Positions 58,258 to 64,000 of a stretch of DNA of 64,000 nucleotides are shown in pieces (the stretch's first letter is position 1; every line of letters begins with the position of its first letter). A program made the translations under genes and the position numbers. The notes below the pieces were generated by a model. That model saw only the letters and a list, made by a program, of their open reading frames with translations, did not search any database and was not told the DNA's origin. Source of the DNA: Acanthochlamys bracteata (lineage: Eukaryota; Streptophyta; Magnoliopsida; Pandanales; Velloziaceae); the NCBI GenBank assembly GCA_019914995.1, contig CM034141.1:5124001-5188000 (forward strand), in the 5' to 3' direction.

Positions 58258-61200
58258 GTAAGTTCCAAATCATGTTCTAGTTTCTGAGATGTTACCATAC
58301 AAGTAATTATTTATGTTTATAACTATAGAGGTACTTGGAATATTGAAAGTAGCACCAAAAGATTACGCGTCTTCATGTAATGGCCATTCTGTAAATCCGA
58401 ACATATTGAGTAATTAGAGTTCATGTGTAGATAAGATGCCAAATACAATACAATATTGTAAGTTCCAAATTGGTGTCTCCCGTAACCGTAAGTTTCATTT
58501 TTCTATGTCAAATGTTTTGTTAAATTCATATTTTAAGTTTACTAATCTATTCTTACAGCATGGTGAGTTTTAGAAGGCATTTTGTTTCTTCTATGATTCT
58601 ATCTAATTGTCTCTGTCTCTATGTTGCTCAATGATGTTAACATTTTATCATGTACAACTAGAATTGGAAAAAAAGCTTATTCCAGAGTTCAACAATGCAA
58701 TATTTGTTAACTGACCATGTTGTCAGATTGTTGTATTTATAGGAATTTACATTTCACATTAGCAAATGTTTTACTAATCAGTGCTTCATTAGAAACTTCA
58801 TATACATATTGTTTTCAGGAACACTTTAAATGAAAGATAAGCATTGTTGTAACTGGAAGTTTCTAAACATATAAGTAAACTTAAATCTTTTGGGAGTTCC
58901 ATGTTCTCTAACTGAGTTTGAACTAATATTTGCCTTTGTACGTAAAATGTGATAGACAAACGATTATGTTATCATGTATAACCATGCAGATGATCTAGTT
59001 AATATTTTGTCAATGTCCTTACATCTATATAATTAAAGCAAGATATTTTATCATTTGTTGGTGTTCGCTATGCAGGTTGCATTTGACATCGGTAATCACT
59101 GGGACTGTTTGTAGTTGGATGATGTAAGTTTTCTTTTTTTTTTTTTTTTTTTGGTTTTTAGTTAAGTTCTTTTTGGGGTTATTGTTAGACTGAGAATACT
59201 CTACTACATCTGTCGGAAAAAGTAAGCCCAAATAAGAAATCCAAATGGATAGTTGTATCTTTTTTTCTTATCTATTCTAAGCTTTCCTGCAGTGTATACT
59301 TATTTTTTGAGTTGTTGCTTGCTTTCCTAATCCAAAATATATTTCTTTTTTCAAAAGCTTCATGGTCTTGGAACTTCTCTTTTGTTCATCTCAGCTAGTT
59401 TGAACAACCTTAATCAAACAAGCTTCCTACATACAGCTTGCTTCTCTTTGAGCTTGATTGAGCTTCTATTTAAGCTCAAACAGTTAGCTTGATTTGAGCT
59501 TAAACAACGTATCTTATTTTTGTTTTTTTTTTCTTCCCTTTTTTTTTGGTTTTTTACAAGAGATTCTGATGTGATTCCCTTTGTGGAATCTGATTTGAAA
59601 AAGATCGCTTCAGGTGTGCTTCACAAGGCTTATATTTGTGGAATCTGATCCAAAAAACTCTGTACTGCAAACATAGTAATCCTTTATTTGTATGCTTATA
59701 TTTGTAAGATACAAATTTGTTTGCCATAGTAATAGCTCTATTATTCAACAACTGGAACAATTTCAAATGGTTGTTTGAAGTTGGATTTACTTAAAATTTG
59801 TCTAGTCATACTTGGAGTGAATCATATGAAATTGAGATCCGTGGGTTTGAATGGAGTTTATTGATTGCTATGCTCCTTTTGCAGGGCTGTCTTGGGGAGT
59901 GCTAGTGATTATTGTGCTCATCATGCACACTTCAGTGTGATGACAGTGAAGAAGCCCAAGCAAAAGCGTTGATTGAAACATATTGTTAATATATGAAAAT
60001 GTATTATTGAGAATTATTCTTTGCCCTTAAGATAATAACTGTAGTGTTGTAACAGTTGCCTATATTTTCATGTATATTGTAAATATTATGATTTTTAAAA
60101 TATTTTGATTTCAAGAACAGTGAATAATTCATCATGTGTTCTTACCTGCTAGTTTTTTATGTTTGGTGTGCTTCTTGTATTTTGATACGAAACCACAATC
60201 AATTTTGGTGCATTTATACATGATAGAAATTCTCATAATGAAAGGGTTGAATTTCTCAAGTACTTATGACGACAGCTTAAGAGAAAGCATTCAATCAGAA
60301 ATGAAAACAATAAAAGGAAAATCAATATATAAATTGGATCAATTATATATCTTCAATTTTTAGGAAAGATGTTGGATTAGTAGCACCATCTTTGTAGTTT
60401 GCAAATCAACTAACTGTAATAGTAAAACTTAAAAAAATCAAGATGGCACTCAATAAAGCTGTATTATTTATTCATTTATACTAACTTATTAATTAATTAT
60501 TAATTATTTTAAAAAATATTATTATAAATTAATAATAATAATATCTTATTAAAAAATTTATAAATATTACTATAAAAAATGTTAAACAAATATTATTTTT
60601 AAATTTGTTATAAATTAATCTTTAAATAATTACATAATATATAAAAATTAATTTAAAAATTTAGCAATAAATTTTTGTTATACCTAAAATTATTTCAATC
60701 ATTATATATTAAAATTTTAAAAAATAAATAATACATTAAAAAAATTAAAAAATTTAATAATATATCATTTATTAAAAAAATTAAAATTTGATAATATATT
60801 AATTATTATATATTTAAAAACATTTTAATAAAAATATTATTAAATAAAAAATATTAAAAATTTATAAATATTATTATAATAAATATTTAAAAAAATAAAA
60901 AATATATTATAAAATTAATTTTCAAAAAACTAAATAATACATAAAAATAATATTATATACTTAAAAATATTTCAATCATTATATATTTTATTTATTTATA
61001 AATACAAATTTAGTCAAATATATTTTTAATTTTTTTTAATAAAAAATTTTAAACACTAAAATTTATCCAAACAGAATTCAATAAAAAATAACTTTTTCCG
61101 TTTAAAAACACCAGCCATTTTTTTTAAAAAAAAAATATAAACAACCGCTTTTAAATAAAAATTCTAAATTTTAAACTTAGAGTAAACATATCCTTAATTA

Positions 61201-61359
61201 AACAATTAATCACAGCTAACGCAATTTCCAATCGTAAACAAATCCAACAAATCCATAATACAAAAATACTATACTCTTAAAGTAAGGAACCACAATTACA
61301 TTTACAGAAAGCAAATCCTACATATAGAACAATCGCTAAACCTTATTATGGCGCCATCT
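58258..61359. other. intergenic DNA, no intact gene
   Basis: 59060-59125 and 59885-59972 look exon-like (acceptor CAG followed by an open frame; the second would end SVMTVKKPKQKR-stop), but I recognise neither. 60440-61190 is almost pure A+T with tandem ATATTATTAA-like strings. There is a poly-T tract near 59131-59152. Confidence 0.4.
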
Positions 61360-61996
61360 TTATGTATAAGCTCCGCCGGTGCCGGTGACCGACCCTTGCT
61401 CGCTACCAAGATGCGGGTTATCTGGCCGACCGGTTCCAGTAGCCCGTGAGATCGGGTGAGGCTCAACAGTCCCACTCTCAACATGCCCACCAGCAGGCTC
61501 ACCGGTGTCGTGACCGGGCATAACAGACGTAGGCACAGTGCTGCGTGGCTCAGTTGACTCTGTAGAAGTGTTGGACATGTTCTCAGCTGTGTTGTCTCCG
61601 GCAGCTGGGTTTTTGAATGAAGCGTTCTGTGCCATAGCTGCTTGTTTGCGGTACTCTGCTTCCTTGACCTTCTCTTCTTTCCTGTGATCTGCTGCTTCTT
61701 TCTCTGCTGGGTCCTTTGCTGTTACTTTCTTCGCCTGCAATAAGACAATTTACTTAAAAAAAAAGCTTAACATCTTCAAAACAAGACCATGAATGAGACC
61801 AAAATTTTCGTTTTTTCTCTTGCCGACCGTTGAATTATTTTTAACACGAAAGAAACGAAGTTCGGAAGATTTTAAGGAAGGTAATTACCGTCTCCTCGAC
61901 GACAGCCTTGGTCTTATCTTTGCCTGCAACTGCGGAAGCTCCGATGTTTGCCGCAGTCTCCTTCACTGACGCTACAGCGTTCTTCACTGACTCCAT
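61360..61996 (-). CDS. group-4 LEA protein (LEA_1 family)
   Basis: Two exons on the minus strand, 61996-61889 and 61734-61360, with borders GACG|GTAATT and TTGCAG|GCGAAG, give 160 residues. The N-terminal part (1 to about 65) is the alanine/lysine/glutamate-rich amphipathic helix region of LEA_1 (PF03760), starting MESVKNAVASVKETAANIGA and continuing through EKEAADHRKEEKVKEAEYRK. The C-terminal part is Gly/Thr/Pro-rich and disordered, ending GTGGAYT. Members are hydrophilic protectants that accumulate in maturing seeds and during water stress, stabilising proteins and membranes. A TATA box and ABRE-like motifs lie upstream. The single intron after about residue 36 is typical of the family. 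Confidence 0.93.
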
Positions 61997-62140
61997 CTTT
62001 CTTTCTTCTTTCTTGTTAATTTATACAGAAGATTAAGCTTCTCAACAAGCTCTTGAAATTGCTGGGGTTGAAAAACAAATACTACAATAATCTTGCTCGT
62101 AGATCAGAGGCGACGGTAGATGACAAACCGTCTCATATAT

Positions 62141-62150
62141 ATTATATAAA
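62141..62150 (-). promoter_or_regulatory. TATA box of the LEA gene
   Basis: On the minus strand this reads TTTATATAAT, about 150 bp before the ATG at 61996, allowing a leader of about 120 nt. Confidence 0.6.
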
Positions 62151-62175
62151 CAGAGAGGAGAGAGCATCTAGAAGT

Positions 62176-62217
62176 GACACGTAGCTTCGTTAACTGCAAG
62201 GAGATTGTGTACGTGGC
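62176..62217. promoter_or_regulatory. ABRE-like elements upstream of the LEA gene
   Basis: TACGTGGC (62210-62217) matches the ABA-response element consensus (C/T)ACGTGGC. GACACGTAG (62176-62184) is a second ACGT-core site. Both lie 25-75 bp upstream of the TATA box, where bZIP (ABF/ABI5-type) factors would act in ABA- or seed-regulated LEA genes. Confidence 0.6.
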
Positions 62218-63648
62218 TGCGTTGTAGAAGTGTCTATCACAGAACGTGGAGAGATGAGAGAGATGGGATGGGGTTGCGGAATCGGATTCTTGTTATCTAT
62301 TTTTCTCATCTGGAACATTCGGAAAGGGAAGTTGTTGGATTCTTAACTCTAGTTTATGAGTTTACATATTTTTAAAGCTTAAAAAAAATTCAAAGTAGTA
62401 TGAATTTTTACTTTCGCTTGAGTTCTTTTTACTTTAACGCTTTCAAAATAGTTTCTTTTTATATTTTTAACTAATTTTTAAAAATAATTAAAATATAAAT
62501 TCTTATTTTTATTTTTAATCCATCTTAAAATATAATTAAAACATAAATATTAAAATTCATTTTCAACTCTTTTAAAAAAAATTATTTTTTATTTTTAGTT
62601 TCGTAAAGTTCAATTAGAACATTTAAAATACAGTATACCCATTTGACTAGCTTCCAGTCCAATGGACTTTGAGGGATAATAGTTGCTCTCCCATGGGCTT
62701 AAACTAAGTAGGACACAATGGCTTGTAGCAACTATACGTAGACATTTTCTAATCTTTCTAAAATTGTAGTTAAATCCAAATTGATTCTAGGTGAAATGTT
62801 TAGGTGTATTTTTTTCCATTCTTATAACCTAGTTTTATTAAAAAATTATTCTAAGCTTACTTCTAATTATTCAAAAGAAATACAAAAATTACTTTCAATC
62901 CATTTTTGACAGATGTGGTTCTGGATTATGTTGTTAATTGCCTTAGATGCTTGTTTCAAATATCCTTAATTAAGTTTCATGAAAGTAAAAAGATAGAAAG
63001 TAAAATTTTTTGAAAAATAAAGTAGAAGTGGAGTTCAGTATTTTTATTTTAATAATTTTTAAAAATGTATTAAAAATTTAAAAATATAATTAAATTAAAA
63101 AGTTTATAAATAAAAAAATTAAAATTAAATTTTCGTATGTGGAAGTAAAGTTCTGAATTCTTTATGTAATTAAAATATATAAATTATCGGAACTCAAAAT
63201 TTGAAGAAAAAAAATAAAATTATGGGCGTTTGATAATCTTACTCAATCCAGTTATGCATGTTAGGTAACTTAAATACAGGTATTATTAAAGTAGAGCTAT
63301 CAGGTCTCAATCACTCATGGGTTTGTTGCTAATGTAAGAATAAACTGAGTTAGTTGGTCGTGGCATTTCATCGGATACTTGTATTTAACAAGGTCTGGGT
63401 AATGAAACGCTTACTTACATTGGTAAAAGAACCTAATTTGCTTTCATTCATGGAGATTGAATCCAAGATGTTCTACTAATTGCCGCAACCAAGCGACAAC
63501 ATGCCCGTTACTAATGTTTCTCATATTAATATTTGAGAAATTTTTGAAGATGTGCATCCATATTTAATTGCTATTCATCTACAAGAAAATTTCTCATATT
63601 GCTCTATATACCATGTATACAAAATCAAGAACCATCTTCACTGCCCAT
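62218..63648. other. intergenic DNA, no gene recognised
   Basis: AT-rich with MITE-like blocks at about 62330-62640 and 62990-63225. Short frames near the right edge are antisense to the membrane-protein gene. Confidence 0.4.
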
Positions 63649-64000
63649 TCAATTTCCAGCCTTCTGAAACCACCCCAATTTCCATGCATACATAACAAAG
63701 AAGGCAACGGTATCCGCAGACCAAACAACAGCAAAAGATTTCACGAAGAACGGAATCAGAACATTGATCAATGGAACCATTAGGAACAGATAATTCAAAG
63801 CTTCTTTCTCCTTGTTCGAACAATCTCGAGCTCTGAGTGAAGGGATTGTGAACATCCATATCGACCACATTCCCATCAGTCTCCAAATATCAGGTTCATT
63901 CGATGGAAAGATTAAGTTGAATGATAGAGCACCACCTAGTAACATTGAAGCATAACCTTGTAACTCGAAGATAGTATATAGTGTTGTTCCCGGTACTGCA
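63649..64000 (-). CDS. multi-pass membrane protein, DUF7733-like, 5' part beyond the window
   Basis: The minus-strand frame enters from the right edge and runs 116 codons to a stop at 63649-63651, so only the C-terminal part is here. It contains conserved blocks LYTIFELQGYASMLLGG, WRLMGMWSIWMFTIPSLRAR and EKEALNYLFLMVPLINVLIP, and three or four hydrophobic segments. This pattern matches a plant family of uncharacterised membrane proteins that I believe Pfam calls DUF7733. The internal ATG at 63945 is not the start because the frame and similarity continue upstream. Function is unknown; the family name is less certain than the membrane topology. Confidence 0.75.
   Translation of the reverse strand, partial: AVPGTTLYTIFELQGYASMLLGGALSFNLIFPSNEPDIWRLMGMWSIWMFTIPSLRARDCSNKEKEALNYLFLMVPLINVLIPFFVKSFAVVWSADTVAFFVMYAWKLGWFQKAGN

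Noticed and set aside
59885-59972. Possible histone H3/H4-fold C-terminus (frame with YCAHHAH and a basic end)
   Set aside because: Only a handful of residues fit and the spacing is wrong; the rest of the histone fold is absent.
1-64000. tRNA and rRNA genes
   Set aside because: I looked for the conserved GGTTCGA-type T-loop with a matching acceptor stem and saw none. A tRNAscan run would be decisive.

Overview
The window is nuclear DNA from a land plant, almost certainly a eudicot. The split genes have short GT-AG introns and plant-specific families: an EMSY-like ENT/Agenet protein, a Myb-plus-bromodomain protein, a KH/CCCH zinc-finger protein, a DUF761 protein, a group-4 LEA protein and a GPI-anchored GH17 glucanase. 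The intergenic DNA is extremely AT-rich and full of short non-autonomous transposons (MITEs). The species cannot be named from the sequence alone.

Layout. 1-1100: decayed 3' end of a Ty3/gypsy retrotransposon with two in-frame stops, plus a probable LTR. 2400-5240: island of MITE-like insertions. 5240-20254: a head-to-tail duplication of about 7.5 kb, each copy carrying one intact gene for a small basic AT-hook-like protein, a hAT-type MITE with an 8-bp target duplication, and other repeats. 20510-21910: a long fold-back element and a hAT-type element. 22618-24812: two-exon GH17/X8 glucanase gene. 25050-27450: broken PHR1-type MYB-CC gene. 29148-29700: probable LTR-retroelement remnant. 30855-31457: DUF761 gene. 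32921-33713: second hAT-type element, inverted relative to the first.

35845-39793 and 40037-44122 hold two converging chromatin-reader genes: EMSY-like (10 exons, open throughout) and Myb/bromodomain (3 exons, one extra base at a coding GAG repeat). 46143-48082: MATE transporter pseudogene. 49189-52103: KH/CCCH RNA-binding protein of the KHZ1/KHZ2 type. 54019-54700: FAM32A homologue. 58173-58257: an isolated fragment of a shaggy-like (GSK3) kinase exon. 61360-61996: LEA_1 gene with ABRE-like elements upstream. 63649-64000: 3' end of a multi-pass membrane protein gene running off the right edge.

The genes look like independent housekeeping, developmental and stress genes. There is no operon, biosynthetic cluster, CRISPR array or obvious new system. 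The most notable points are the very similar tandem duplication, which could be real or an uncollapsed-haplotype assembly artefact, and the localised divergence inside it. Others are the several gene relics and the frameshift in the bromodomain gene. Exon boundaries were set by hand from splice consensus and frame continuity. Transcript evidence was not available.
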